Part shown: positions 23,696 through 32,658 of the stretch, piece after piece
Position numbering within the stretch: position 1 is the stretch's first letter
Layout of the letters: the number at the start of each line of letters is the position of its first letter
Notes under the pieces: generated by a model
What the model saw: the letters and a program-made list of their open reading frames with translations, nothing else
What the model was told of the DNA's origin: nothing
Databases searched by the model: none
Made by a program: the position numbers and the translations under genes
DNA from: Planococcus circulans
Lineage (GTDB): Bacteria; Bacillota; Bacilli; Bacillales_A; Planococcaceae
Assembly: GCF_020023385.1 (NCBI RefSeq)
Contig: NZ_JAIQCL010000002.1
Span: forward strand, 449,917-484,367
Length of the DNA stretch: 34,451 nt
Reading direction: 5' to 3'

Positions 23696-25165
23696 ATGGA
23701 CAAGCATTATGCGGATGACAGTTTGGCACTACATACAGATTTATATCAAATCAATATGTCGGAGGCTTATTGGGCAGACGGCATGCATGAGCGGAAGGCG
23801 GTATTTGAATTATTTTTCCGTAAATTGCCCTTTGGCAATGGCTATGCCCTTTTTGCTGGCTTGGAACGTGTGTTGGATTACTTGAAAAACTTCAAATTCA
23901 CGGACAGTGATTTGGAATATCTTCAGCAAGAGCTTGGCTATAAGGAAGATTTCATCGAATACTTGCGGACAGTCCGATTTACAGGAGATGTCTATTCGGT
24001 GGCTGAAGGTGAATTGGTCTTCCAAAACGAGGCGTTGATTCGTGTAGAGGCACCGTTAGTGGAAGCACAATTAATTGAAACAGCACTATTGAATATCGTC
24101 AACTACCAGACTTTGATCGCGACGAAAGCGAGCCGCATCAAACAGATTGTGAAAAACGAGCGGGTGATGGAATTCGGCACAAGACGTGCGCAGGAAATGG
24201 ATGCGGCAATATGGGGGACGCGGGCAGCTTATATCGGTGGGCTCGAAGCGACCAGCAATGCGCGGGCAGGCAAGAAATTCGGCATTCCAGTAGCAGGTAC
24301 ACATGCCCATTCAATGGTGCAGGCCTATAAAGATGAATATGAAGCATTTCGTGCTTATGCCAAACGCCACAAGGACTGCGTCTTTTTAGTCGATACATAC
24401 GATACCTTGAAATCCGGATTGCCCATTGCGATAAAAGTGGCACAGGAATTGGGCGATCAGATCAATTTTCTTGGAATTCGACTGGATAGTGGTGATATCG
24501 CCTTCCTGTCGAAAGAAGCGCGGAAGATGCTGGATGCTGCAGGTTTCCCGAATGCGGAAGTTGTGGTTTCCAATGATTTGGACGAATATACCATTTTGAA
24601 CTTAAAAGCCCAGGGTGCACGGGTTGATTCTTGGGGCATCGGTACAAAGCTGATCACTGCTTACGATCAGCCGGCATTAGGGGCGGTTTACAAATTGGTG
24701 GCTATAGAAAATGAGGATGGTGAACTGGAAGATACCATCAAAATTTCTGGAAATGCTGAAAAAGTCACCACTCCGGGATTAAAAAACGTTTACCGGATCA
24801 TAGATAGGGAAAATGGAAAGTCAGAAGGCGATTATATCGCTATGCATGATGAGAATCCTGCTTCACAGGAACGTTTGAAAATGTTCCACCCGGTCCATAC
24901 ATTCGTATCAAAATTTGTTACGAATTTCGAAGCCGTCAATATTCATCAGAAAGTGGTTGAAAACGGCGAGGTTATTTATGAAAATCCAAGTTTGCAGGAA
25001 ATGCAGGCTTATGCCATCCGAAATATGGATCTATTGTGGGATGAATACAAACGTTCACTGAATCCTGAAGAATATCCAGTCGACCTCAGCCAGAAGTGCT
25101 GGGACAATAAGATGAGGAATATTCAAGAAGTGCGGCAGGCAGTTCATGACTATATCGGAGACTGA
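23696..25165 (+). CDS. pncB: nicotinate phosphoribosyltransferase
   Basis: A 489-aa enzyme that joins nicotinate and PRPP to form nicotinate mononucleotide in NAD salvage, using ATP. Family segments include [13 protein letters not shown] at the N-terminus, [29 protein letters not shown], the histidine loop [17 protein letters not shown], and the phosphate-binding stretch [16 protein letters not shown]. Length matches the Bacillus enzyme. The ATG is preceded by AAGAAGGGG. nadE follows 11 bases after the stop, so the two form a compact NAD salvage operon. Confidence 0.95.
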   Translation: MDKHYADDSLALHTDLYQINMSEAYWADGMHERKAVFELFFRKLPFGNGYALFAGLERVLDYLKNFKFTDSDLEYLQQELGYKEDFIEYLRTVRFTGDVYSVAEGELVFQNEALIRVEAPLVEAQLIETALLNIVNYQTLIATKASRIKQIVKNERVMEFGTRRAQEMDAAIWGTRAAYIGGLEATSNARAGKKFGIPVAGTHAHSMVQAYKDEYEAFRAYAKRHKDCVFLVDTYDTLKSGLPIAIKVAQELGDQINFLGIRLDSGDIAFLSKEARKMLDAAGFPNAEVVVSNDLDEYTILNLKAQGARVDSWGIGTKLITAYDQPALGAVYKLVAIENEDGELEDTIKISGNAEKVTTPGLKNVYRIIDRENGKSEGDYIAMHDENPASQERLKMFHPVHTFVSKFVTNFEAVNIHQKVVENGEVIYENPSLQEMQAYAIRNMDLLWDEYKRSLNPEEYPVDLSQKCWDNKMRNIQEVRQAVHDYIGD

Positions 25166-25176
25166 GGAGGAATCAT

Positions 25177-26004
25177 ATGTCTACTTTACAGCAGCAAATT
25201 ATCGAAGAACTGAAAGTCCAGCCTTCCATTCAACCAAAGGAAGAGATTGAACGCACGGTTTCATTTTTGAAGGAATACTTGATGCGCCATTCCTTCTTGA
25301 AAGGGTATGTATTGGGCATATCGGGTGGACAGGATTCAACATTGGCCGGCAAGCTGGCCCAAATGGCAATCGACCAATTGAATGAAGAATCAGGTGGGAC
25401 TGAATATGGGTTTTATGCTATTCGTCTGCCTTACGGCGTGCAGTTTGACGAACACGATGCCAAAGATGCCCTGGATTTCATTCAGCCGTCGAAAACCTAT
25501 ACCATCAACATAAAAGAAGCGGTTGATGCCAGCGATCGTGCCTTAGAAGAAGCCGGCATCGAATTGACGGATTTCGCCAAAGGCAACGAGAAGGCGCGCG
25601 AGCGGATGAAAGCTCAGTATTCGGTTGCGGCCATGCACAATGCCGTCGTACTGGGAACGGACCATGCAGCCGAAGCGATAACTGGTTTTTATACAAAATT
25701 TGGAGATGGAGCCGCGGATTTAACTCCATTATTCCGTTTGAATAAGCGTCAGGGACGGGCTATGCTAAAAGAGCTCGGTTCTCCTGAACATCTGTATACG
25801 AAAATTCCGACGGCGGATCTTGAAGAAGATAAGCCGGCAATCCCTGACGAAGTGGCTCTAGGAGTCACTTATGAAATGATCGATGATTATCTGGAAGGCA
25901 AGAAGATTCCGGCGGATGCTCAGGAAACGCTGGAAGGCCATTATTTGAAAACACAGCATAAGCGTCATTTGCCGATCACGGTTTTTGATGATTTTTGGAA
26001 ATAA
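25177..26004 (+). CDS. nadE: ammonia-dependent NAD+ synthetase
   Basis: A 275-aa enzyme that converts nicotinate adenine dinucleotide to NAD+ with ATP and ammonia, the last step of the pathway. The ATP-pyrophosphatase P-loop SGGQDS is at 49-54. [20 protein letters not shown] and [10 protein letters not shown] are conserved in the ammonia-using class. There is no nitrilase-like glutaminase domain, so free ammonia is the donor. The start follows GAGGAGG. Together with pncB it provides the ends of nicotinate salvage; the adenylyltransferase nadD is not in this window. Confidence 0.96.
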   Translation: MSTLQQQIIEELKVQPSIQPKEEIERTVSFLKEYLMRHSFLKGYVLGISGGQDSTLAGKLAQMAIDQLNEESGGTEYGFYAIRLPYGVQFDEHDAKDALDFIQPSKTYTINIKEAVDASDRALEEAGIELTDFAKGNEKARERMKAQYSVAAMHNAVVLGTDHAAEAITGFYTKFGDGAADLTPLFRLNKRQGRAMLKELGSPEHLYTKIPTADLEEDKPAIPDEVALGVTYEMIDDYLEGKKIPADAQETLEGHYLKTQHKRHLPITVFDDFWK

Positions 26005-26009
26005 CAAAC

Positions 26010-26046
26010 AGAAAAGCAGGAATCCTTCGGGATGTCCTGCTTTTCT
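26010..26046 (+). terminator. terminator after pncB-nadE
   Basis: AGAAAAGCAGGA / TCCTGCTTTTCT with an inner ATCC-TTCG-GGAT helix, giving a stable UUCG tetraloop; one bulged G. Confidence 0.85.
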
Positions 26047-26086
26047 TATGTTCTAGGATAAACGTCAGGGCAAAGAAGCCGTGCAG

Positions 26087-26115
26087 TTGAGTTATTACCT
26101 ATTTTTCGTTATGAT
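26087..26115 (+). promoter_or_regulatory. promoter of the moxR-DUF58-transglutaminase operon
   Basis: TTGAGT (26087-26092), exactly 17 bases, TATGAT (26110-26115); 57 bases before the ATG. Confidence 0.7.
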
Positions 26116-26172
26116 TACGGTAAGATTGTGATAATTCAAAACATTTTTTGATTCGTATTGGAGGAACTATAG

Positions 26173-27123
26173 ATGAATGCAAAAGAGCGGTTGGAACAAG
26201 TCATCGATAATATAGAAAAAGTCATCATCGGCAAACGGAATATTGCAGAGTTGAGCATCGTAGCGATGCTGTCTCATGGACACGTGCTGCTAGAGGATGT
26301 GCCGGGTGTCGGAAAAACCATGCTGGTCCGCGCTTTGGCGAAATCTGTAGGGGCCGATTTTAAGCGCATTCAATTTACACCCGACCTGCTGCCATCGGAT
26401 GTCGTTGGGGTATCGATCTATAACCCGAAAGACATGGAATTCCATTTTCGTCCGGGTCCGATTATGGGCAATATCATTTTGGCTGATGAAATCAATCGAA
26501 CTTCCCCGAAAACCCAATCTTCTCTTCTGGAAGCAATGGAAGAAGCTTCTGTCACAATTGATGGGGTAACGATGCAAATCCCTAAACCGTTCTTTGTTAT
26601 GGCCACCCAAAATCCGATTGAATACGAAGGAACCTACCCTCTGCCTGAAGCACAGCTTGACCGCTTTTTATTGAAAATCAAAATGGGCTATCCGACGCCG
26701 AAAGAGGAAATGGAAGTATTGAACCGCGCACAGTCTGCAGCTCCAATCGAAGAATTGACTTCGGTGATTTCCCTCAATGAACTATTGGAACTTCAAGAAC
26801 AAGTGAAAACAATCAAAGTGGATGAAACCATTCGCAGCTACATTGTTGATTTATCTAGACAGACCCGTCAGGATTCCTATGTCTACCTCGGAGTCAGTCC
26901 GCGTGGTTCTATTGCACTCATGAAAGCATCCCAAGCCTATGCTCTATTAAAAGGACGGGATTACGTGACGCCGGATGATGTTCAGTACTTGGCGAAGTTT
27001 GTTTTCGGCCATCGCATCATGCTGCGTTCGGAGGCCCGTTACGATGGCATAACTGCAGAAGAAATTACAGAACGGATATTAGCGAAAACCCGTGTACCTG
27101 TCCAAAGGCTTGTCGGCCAATGA
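26173..27123 (+). CDS. MoxR-family AAA+ ATPase
   Basis: A 316-aa cytoplasmic AAA+ protein. Walker A is PGVGKT (44-49), Walker B ILADE (102-106), and sensor 1 is in MATQNPIEYEGTYPLPEAQL. MoxR proteins act as chaperone-like ATPases that assemble or activate partner proteins, often together with a DUF58 protein encoded next to them. Here the stop codon overlaps the DUF58 start (ATGA). The ribosome binding site GGAGG is well placed. Its role in this genus is not established; cell-envelope or stress functions are usual guesses for this gene set. Confidence 0.93.
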   Translation: MNAKERLEQVIDNIEKVIIGKRNIAELSIVAMLSHGHVLLEDVPGVGKTMLVRALAKSVGADFKRIQFTPDLLPSDVVGVSIYNPKDMEFHFRPGPIMGNIILADEINRTSPKTQSSLLEAMEEASVTIDGVTMQIPKPFFVMATQNPIEYEGTYPLPEAQLDRFLLKIKMGYPTPKEEMEVLNRAQSAAPIEELTSVISLNELLELQEQVKTIKVDETIRSYIVDLSRQTRQDSYVYLGVSPRGSIALMKASQAYALLKGRDYVTPDDVQYLAKFVFGHRIMLRSEARYDGITAEEITERILAKTRVPVQRLVGQ

Positions 27124-28334
27124 GTCGATTGAAAAAAATTACAGGTTTATGGGGGCGGTTCATCCTCGTTTTATTCATCCTTGTGTTGACGTTCTCCTTC
27201 GCCATGTTTCAAGGCGGGTTTGTCAGCTGGTTCATTTTTTATATGGTTCTGCCATTCATCCTTTATTCGGTGCTGCTGACTTTCTATCCTTTGCAGGATG
27301 TCGAAGCCACTCGGGAAATCCATACAGCCCAGGTCAGGAAAGGTGGAAGCTTTTCAGCCACCGCCACAATCAACAGGAAAATTCCTTTTCCGTTGCTTTA
27401 CACAGTCCTGAGCGAAAAAACAAATTCTCCTTCTTTGAATAGAAGAATGGCGGGCCAGCAACAGAAAATGGTTGTTCCGGGATTTCAGAAAACGGTCTCC
27501 TGGACGTATACGGTCGACCAGATGCCGAGAGGCGAACATGTGCTGGAAGGGGTTCAGTTGGAAATCGCTGATTTTTTCGGTTGGGTGAAAAAAAGTTGTT
27601 TGCTGCCTGTCCAACAGACAGTTTTGGTTTATCCGAATACCGTAGAAATCGCCTACCGGCCGATGGAGTCCCGCTATGATCAAGGGTCGATGGCGGCTCT
27701 TTTTACCTTAGTGAAAGACACGACCATGGCGAGCGGAATCCGGGACTACCAGCCGGGAGACCGGGTGTCGTGGATTCATTGGAAATCCTATGCACGCACC
27801 CAGACCTTGCGTACAAAAGAATTCGAAGATCGCCAGTCGCAGGAGCTTTTTTTGCTGGATGACCGAAAAAAATCAGAGAAATTCGAGTTGCAGATTGAAT
27901 TGGTGGCGTCCATTTTAAAGTCGATTGTACACGCAAATTCAAGTGTGGCTTATCTCTCAGTAGGTCGGAACCGGAATTATTTTCCGTTGATCCAAACCGA
28001 AGAGCATTTGCAGCGGGTGATGTATCATCTGGCGAAAGTGCAGAGCGATTTGGATATGCCGGTCGATCAAGCTATCGGCCGTGAGCTCCAACAGATGAAT
28101 ACGTCGAGTCTGCTGTATGTGACCAGTCAGCTTTCCGTGGAGATGGTTCAGTCCATCCGGCGAAATGCCAAAAGTCTTACCAACTGTATGTGTTTGGTTG
28201 TCGTCAACAAAGGAGAAGCATTGCTCAAGGAAGATGAGGAAGTGCATCAATTTGCCCGCTCGAAAGGCTTTGTTGTCAGGCGTGTCAGTCCAGAGAATTT
28301 TGCAACAGTGTTTACGGAGGTGAGCCGGCAATGA
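27120..28334 (+). CDS. DUF58 domain membrane protein
   Basis: A 404-aa protein with two N-terminal transmembrane helices (about 13-30 and 34-56), followed by a large soluble part. The DUF58 signature is GIRDYQPGDRVSWIHWKSYARTQTLRTKEFE, split here as GIRDYQPGD, RVSWIHWKS and LRTKEFE, at about residues 203-233. The C-terminal half has a von Willebrand A-like pattern. DUF58 proteins are encoded with MoxR ATPases and transglutaminases, and are thought to work with them at the membrane. It overlaps both neighbours by four bases (ATGA). No enzymatic residues can be named. Confidence 0.9.
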   Translation: MSRLKKITGLWGRFILVLFILVLTFSFAMFQGGFVSWFIFYMVLPFILYSVLLTFYPLQDVEATREIHTAQVRKGGSFSATATINRKIPFPLLYTVLSEKTNSPSLNRRMAGQQQKMVVPGFQKTVSWTYTVDQMPRGEHVLEGVQLEIADFFGWVKKSCLLPVQQTVLVYPNTVEIAYRPMESRYDQGSMAALFTLVKDTTMASGIRDYQPGDRVSWIHWKSYARTQTLRTKEFEDRQSQELFLLDDRKKSEKFELQIELVASILKSIVHANSSVAYLSVGRNRNYFPLIQTEEHLQRVMYHLAKVQSDLDMPVDQAIGRELQQMNTSSLLYVTSQLSVEMVQSIRRNAKSLTNCMCLVVVNKGEALLKEDEEVHQFARSKGFVVRRVSPENFATVFTEVSRQ

Positions 28335-30514
28335 CTTCCATAAGAAAAAACAAATGGTTTATGGCTGTTTTGTATCTACTGGTTTTCTTTATGCTGGTTG
28401 AATGGCTGACGCCGGTCATTGTATTGACTGAAACAGGGCATAAAGCACTCTTTCTGATTTTTATCGCCGTCGGTTTGTTGATGGCTTTTTTAAGAGTTCC
28501 GTGGTGGTTTTCAGGACCAATGAAAATGCTGTATATTCTATGGTTCATCGTGTACGTCTATACTGGTAATCTGTTTTTCACCAGTGAAGCGATTTCCTTT
28601 CTACGAAATGATTTCAGTCTGAATCTTTCAGCTTTAATGACCCAGAACTGGGCGCAGACGACAGACGTTTTTCGGACTGTGTTATTTTTCATCTTGCTCT
28701 GGATGGCCATTTATTTAATCCACTACTGGGTGAGCTTCAGATTAAGCATTTTCCTGTTTTATTTATTGACCGTCATTTTCATAGCGGTGCTGGATACCTT
28801 CAGTCCTTATTCAGGAGAAACAGCCATTATCCGGATTATGGTCATCGGTCTGCTGCTTGCAGGCCTCCTATACTTGGCGCGTTGGATGGAAGGGCACCGG
28901 GTTGTGGAACGTACAGATAAAATGGCGTTGTTTGCGGTTCCTCTTGTCTTTGTGATAGCCGCCTCCACTGCATTCGCGTTGTATCTTCCGAAAGCAGGAC
29001 CGATTTGGCCAGATCCCGTTCCATTTATCACTTCTTTCTCTGGCCAGGGAGGTGCCGGCAGCGCTGGAAGTATCGGCCGGATCGGCTACGGAGTCGATGA
29101 TTCACGTCTGGGCGGTTCCTTTATCGGAGACGATACTCCCGTTTTCCGCGCCGAGGTAGCGGAAGGCCAATATTGGAAAGTAGAATCCAAAGATATCTAC
29201 ACGACGAAAGGCTGGGAACTTACGGAGAATATAGGCGAATCATTCGTCTATGGCAACAACGACACCGTTGATACCGGTTTTGTTCCGGATGAAGAAGAGC
29301 TCGAAACAGCTCTGTTGTCGATGGAGCAGGAGTTCCCGTTCGTTCTTTATCCTTATGGAACGCAATCTTTTTCAATGGAAGAACCGCTGGACTACCAGTA
29401 CAATACGGCAGACCAGCGTTTTGAAACCTACCAGAACGGGGAGGAGTTCGAGCCCGAAACCGTTGAAATCACCTTCAATGAACCCAGCTATAGTTTGACC
29501 GCTTTGCGGGAAACGGAGCTGGCGGATTTGGCGGAGTTGCCGGCAGAACTCGGCCGTTTCCTGCAATTGCCCGACGAACTGCCTGAACGTGTCGGGGATT
29601 TGGCTGCTGAAATCACCGAAAGCAGCGATACTGTCTATGATAAGACGCGGGCAATAGAGCGGTATTTCAGTACTTCCGGATTTGAATACAGCCAAACCGA
29701 TATCCCGGTGCCTGAAGCCGACCAGGATTACGTCGATCAGTTTTTATTTGAAACCCAAAGGGGCTATTGTGATAATTTTTCCACCTCGATGGTGGTTATG
29801 CTGCGTTCTCTTGATATTCCAGCCCGTTGGGTCAAAGGATTCAATGAAGGTGAGCTGATCAATTCAGAAGGGGACACCGATATCTATCAGGTGACAAATA
29901 ACAATGCCCATTCGTGGGTTGAGGCTTATATGCCGGGTGTCGGCTGGATGCTGTTTGAACCGACCATCGGCTTTACAGGCGCCTCTTCAATCGATTTCGA
30001 TTTGGAACTGGACCCGACTGATCCCGAGCAGCTCGATCAAGAAGAACGTCCCCTTGAAGAAGACTCTGACAATGTGGAAGAGGAGGAGACGGCAGTTTCA
30101 TCAGGCCCTTCTTTCTTGGATGGAGCAGCTGAATTCATCTCAACTAACCGATGGAAAATCATCTGGACTCTTGTGGCTGGCGCATTACTGGCAGGCATTC
30201 TCTTTAAAATCCGCCATAAATGGATGCCCAAGCTGCTGGTTACTTATTACAGAAGCCGTGGAGGCAGCCCGCAACGCTTCGAAAAAGCTTATCTCCGATT
30301 ATTGAAGCAATTGGATCTGTATGGCATTCATAGAAGGCCGGGACAGACATTGAAGTCCTACGCTGCATACATCGATTCGTTTTTCGGGACGAGGGAAATG
30401 TCTGAATTGACGGAGGCCTATGAGCGTTCGGTATACGGAGGCGATGCTGAATCCGTTGACTGGCTTCAGTTAAGAGAAAGTTGGGAAAATTTAATCAATC
30501 GGACAAGCGGTTGA
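28331..30514 (+). CDS. membrane-anchored transglutaminase-like protein (TgpA/YebA type)
   Basis: A 727-aa protein. Six hydrophobic segments cover residues 10-220, then an extracytoplasmic region with a transglutaminase core: Cys480 (RGYCDNFS), His527 (NNAHSWVEAY) and Glu543 at the usual third-residue position (LFEPTIGF, where Asp is common). A single C-terminal helix (about 613-629) precedes a cytoplasmic DUF4129-like tail. An acidic stretch at 560-590 links core and helix. It is the third gene of the ATGA-coupled set. Such proteins are proposed to act on envelope proteins; the substrate here is unknown. The stop codon lies within the -35 box of the next promoter. Confidence 0.92.
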   Translation: MTSIRKNKWFMAVLYLLVFFMLVEWLTPVIVLTETGHKALFLIFIAVGLLMAFLRVPWWFSGPMKMLYILWFIVYVYTGNLFFTSEAISFLRNDFSLNLSALMTQNWAQTTDVFRTVLFFILLWMAIYLIHYWVSFRLSIFLFYLLTVIFIAVLDTFSPYSGETAIIRIMVIGLLLAGLLYLARWMEGHRVVERTDKMALFAVPLVFVIAASTAFALYLPKAGPIWPDPVPFITSFSGQGGAGSAGSIGRIGYGVDDSRLGGSFIGDDTPVFRAEVAEGQYWKVESKDIYTTKGWELTENIGESFVYGNNDTVDTGFVPDEEELETALLSMEQEFPFVLYPYGTQSFSMEEPLDYQYNTADQRFETYQNGEEFEPETVEITFNEPSYSLTALRETELADLAELPAELGRFLQLPDELPERVGDLAAEITESSDTVYDKTRAIERYFSTSGFEYSQTDIPVPEADQDYVDQFLFETQRGYCDNFSTSMVVMLRSLDIPARWVKGFNEGELINSEGDTDIYQVTNNNAHSWVEAYMPGVGWMLFEPTIGFTGASSIDFDLELDPTDPEQLDQEERPLEEDSDNVEEEETAVSSGPSFLDGAAEFISTNRWKIIWTLVAGALLAGILFKIRHKWMPKLLVTYYRSRGGSPQRFEKAYLRLLKQLDLYGIHRRPGQTLKSYAAYIDSFFGTREMSELTEAYERSVYGGDAESVDWLQLRESWENLINRTSG

Positions 30515-30539
30515 TTTTAACGCTTTTAACTTGTACAAT
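30511..30539 (+). promoter_or_regulatory. guaA promoter
   Basis: TTGATT (30511-30516), 17 bases, TACAAT (30534-30539). The -35 overlaps the stop codon of the upstream transglutaminase gene. Confidence 0.75.
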
Positions 30540-30562
30540 TGAGAAAATTATAGATTACAGGT

Positions 30563-30635
30563 GCCCTCATATATGTCCGGTAATATGGATCGGATGTCTC
30601 TACCAAGTCCCCGGAAATGACTTGACTATGAAGGT
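30563..30635 (+). ncRNA. purine (guanine-type) riboswitch aptamer upstream of guaA
   Basis: The P1 helix pairs TCATA (30567-30571) with TATGA (30627-30631). The core has ATATGG in loop 2, the TCTACC junction, AAGTC/GACTT as P3, and GACTATG at the 3' junction, where the C at the position that pairs with the ligand indicates guanine rather than adenine. Loop 3 (CCCCGGAAAT) departs from the usual CCGTAAAT, and P2 is short, so it is a divergent member. It precedes a terminator in the leader. Confidence 0.82.
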
Positions 30636-30686
30636 GGATGACGCATGCTTTTAGACATGTGCATTCGCCTTTTTGATGTAGAGCAG

Positions 30687-30718
30687 AAGAACGCGAGGTC
30701 CAATTTTCGCGTTCTTTT
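30687..30718 (+). terminator. riboswitch-controlled terminator before guaA
   Basis: AAGAACGCGA / TCGCGTTCTT stem with a 10-base loop, ending TTTT. It lies between aptamer and gene, as expected of a guanine-induced transcription stop. Confidence 0.82.
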
Positions 30719-30758
30719 GCTATTTTGAGACCTGAATTGAATAGAAGAGGTGAAGGTT

Positions 30759-32312
30759 TTGCCAGTTAGTCCAATGTTGAAAGAGCAGAAAAAAATCGTC
30801 GTTTTGGATTTCGGAAGTCAATACAACCAGTTGATTACTCGCCGTATCCGCGAAATCGGCGTATACAGCGAGCTTCATCCGCATACAGTCACTGCTGAAG
30901 AAATCAAAGATATGAACGCTACGGGAATCATTTTCTCTGGTGGTCCTAATTCTGTTTACGATAAAAACGCATTTTCCATCGATGAAGCGATTTTTGAAAT
31001 GGGCTTGCCGATTTTAGGTATCTGTTACGGCATGCAGCTGATGGCCTTGCACTTGAAAGGCAATGTGGAGAAATCCCAAAACCGCGAGTATGGCAAAGCG
31101 GAGCTGAAGCTGACAAAAGAAAGCAAAATCTTCAAAGACCTACCTGAAGAACAGATCGTCTGGATGAGCCACGGAGACTTGGTTACTGCTGCACCTCCAG
31201 GGTTTGACGTCATCGGAACAAGCTCGGGTTGTCCAATCGCTTCCATGGCTGACGAAAGCCGCGGATTCTACGGCGTTCAATTCCACCCGGAAGTGCGCCA
31301 CTCGATTTACGGCAACGATCTTCTGCGCAAATTCGTCTATGATGTTTGTGGCATGACCGATGACTGGTCGATGGAAAATTACATCGACTTGGAAATCGAA
31401 AAAATCCGTGAAGAAGTCGGCGACAAAAAAGTTCTTTGCGCACTTAGCGGCGGAGTAGATTCCTCAGTAGTTGCTGTTTTGATCCATAAAGCGATTGGCG
31501 ATCAATTGACGTGCATGTTCGTGGATCACGGCCTGCTTCGAAAAGGGGAAGCGGAAAGCGTCATGAAGACCTTTGCTGACGGATTCAATATGAATGTCAT
31601 CAAAATCGACGCACGCGACCGTTTCATGAGCAAGCTTGAAGGCGTTACAGATCCAGAGAAAAAACGTAAAATCATCGGCAACGAGTTTATCTATGTATTT
31701 GATGACGAAGCTTCGAAATTGGAAGGCATGGACTTCCTTGCACAAGGAACGCTTTATACCGACATCATCGAAAGCGGAACGACAACTGCACAAACCATCA
31801 AATCCCACCACAACGTGGGAGGATTGCCGGACGACATGCAGTTTAAATTGATCGAACCATTGAACACGCTGTTCAAAGATGAAGTGCGTGTGCTTGGTAC
31901 AGAGCTTGGCATGCCGGATGAAATCGTTTGGCGTCAGCCGTTCCCTGGTCCTGGCCTCGGCATTCGCATCATGGGAGCAGTCACGGAAGAGAAACTGGAA
32001 ATCGTCCGCGAATCTGACTGGATTTTGCGCGATGAGATCAGTAAAGCGGGTCTTGATCGTGACATCTGGCAGTACTTTACGGTATTGCCGGATCTTCGCA
32101 GCGTAGGTGTTATGGGCGATGCCCGTACTTACGACTACGCGATCGGCATCCGTGCAGTCACTTCAATTGATGGCATGACTTCTGATTGGGCACGCATTCC
32201 TTGGGAAGTGCTTGAGAAGATCAGCGTCCGTTTGGTCAATGAAGTGGATCACATCAACCGCGTACTGTATGACATTACGAGCAAGCCACCTGCAACAATT
32301 GAGTGGGAATAA
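30759..32312 (+). CDS. guaA: GMP synthase (glutamine-hydrolysing)
   Basis: A 517-aa enzyme that aminates XMP to GMP. The N-terminal glutaminase domain has Cys89 (GICYGMQL), His176 and Glu178 (FHPEVRHS). The ATP-pyrophosphatase domain has SGGVDS at 230-235, and the C-terminal dimer domain ends PPATIEWE as usual. The TTG at 30759 is chosen because GAGGTGAAGG at 30747-30756 precedes it; the in-frame GTG at 30750 and ATG at 30774 lack suitable ribosome binding sites. Expression is expected to fall when guanine is plentiful, through the upstream riboswitch and terminator. Confidence 0.97.
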   Translation: MPVSPMLKEQKKIVVLDFGSQYNQLITRRIREIGVYSELHPHTVTAEEIKDMNATGIIFSGGPNSVYDKNAFSIDEAIFEMGLPILGICYGMQLMALHLKGNVEKSQNREYGKAELKLTKESKIFKDLPEEQIVWMSHGDLVTAAPPGFDVIGTSSGCPIASMADESRGFYGVQFHPEVRHSIYGNDLLRKFVYDVCGMTDDWSMENYIDLEIEKIREEVGDKKVLCALSGGVDSSVVAVLIHKAIGDQLTCMFVDHGLLRKGEAESVMKTFADGFNMNVIKIDARDRFMSKLEGVTDPEKKRKIIGNEFIYVFDDEASKLEGMDFLAQGTLYTDIIESGTTTAQTIKSHHNVGGLPDDMQFKLIEPLNTLFKDEVRVLGTELGMPDEIVWRQPFPGPGLGIRIMGAVTEEKLEIVRESDWILRDEISKAGLDRDIWQYFTVLPDLRSVGVMGDARTYDYAIGIRAVTSIDGMTSDWARIPWEVLEKISVRLVNEVDHINRVLYDITSKPPATIEWE

Positions 32313-32318
32313 ATTATT

Positions 32319-32354
32319 AAAAGATGCCGGCTAATCAAGCTGGCATCTTTTTTG
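32319..32354 (+). terminator. guaA terminator
   Basis: AAAAGATGCCGGCT / AGCTGGCATCTTTT (one wobble) followed by further T. Confidence 0.93.
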
Positions 32355-32361
32355 TCTTTTT

Positions 32362-32399
32362 CACGAACTTTTTTTGCGTATTCTAAATAAATGTTCGTG
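32362..32399. promoter_or_regulatory. candidate PurR operator (two inverted PurBoxes)
   Basis: CACGAAC (32362-32368) and GTTCGTG (32393-32399) are perfect inverted copies flanked by T- and A-rich bases, directly upstream of the -35 box. The Bacillus PurR operator consists of two inverted boxes with CGAAC cores spaced about 16-17 bases; counting full boxes the spacing here is about 18. pbuG is a PurR target in Bacillus subtilis. Confidence 0.6.
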
Positions 32400-32406
32400 T
32401 TTAGTA

Positions 32407-32435
32407 TTGTTTATTCGTTTTATCCATGATATATT
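32407..32435 (+). promoter_or_regulatory. promoter of the purine permease gene
   Basis: TTGTTT (32407-32412), 17 bases, TATATT (32430-32435) with TGA before it, an extended -10. Confidence 0.72.
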
Positions 32436-32456
32436 ACGTATGAAATTAAATAAGCT

Positions 32457-32525
32457 TGTCGTATAATGTCGGGGATATGGCCCGAAAGTTTCTACCGAGT
32501 CACCGTAAATGGCTCGACTACGATT
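32457..32525 (+). ncRNA. guanine riboswitch aptamer upstream of the purine permease
   Basis: Close to the consensus. P1 pairs TCGTA (32459-32463) with TACGA (32519-32523); loop 2 contains GATATGG; the junction reads GTTTCTACC; P3 is CGAGTC / GGCTCG with loop ACCGTAAAT; the 3' junction GACTACG has the C that specifies guanine/hypoxanthine. Confidence 0.95.
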
Positions 32526-32586
32526 TTAATCCGCTCAACTGATGAGTAGGATGCCCTTCTTTTATTTAAGTGGAAGGGATAAATCG

Positions 32587-32622
32587 AACGCATACGGCAA
32601 TCCGCTGTATGCGTTTTTCTTT
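32587..32622 (+). terminator. riboswitch-controlled terminator before the purine permease
   Basis: AACGCATAC / GTATGCGTT stem followed by TTTTTCTTTT, between the aptamer and the start codon. Confidence 0.88.
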
Positions 32623-32658
32623 TGTAGAAATTATACGCAGGCATTCGGAGGAATCAGA

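Noticed and set aside
32542..32658. N-terminal extension of the purine permease from an ATG at 32542
   Set aside because: It would read through the riboswitch terminator; the ATG at 32659 has a proper ribosome binding site and matches the family's N-terminus.
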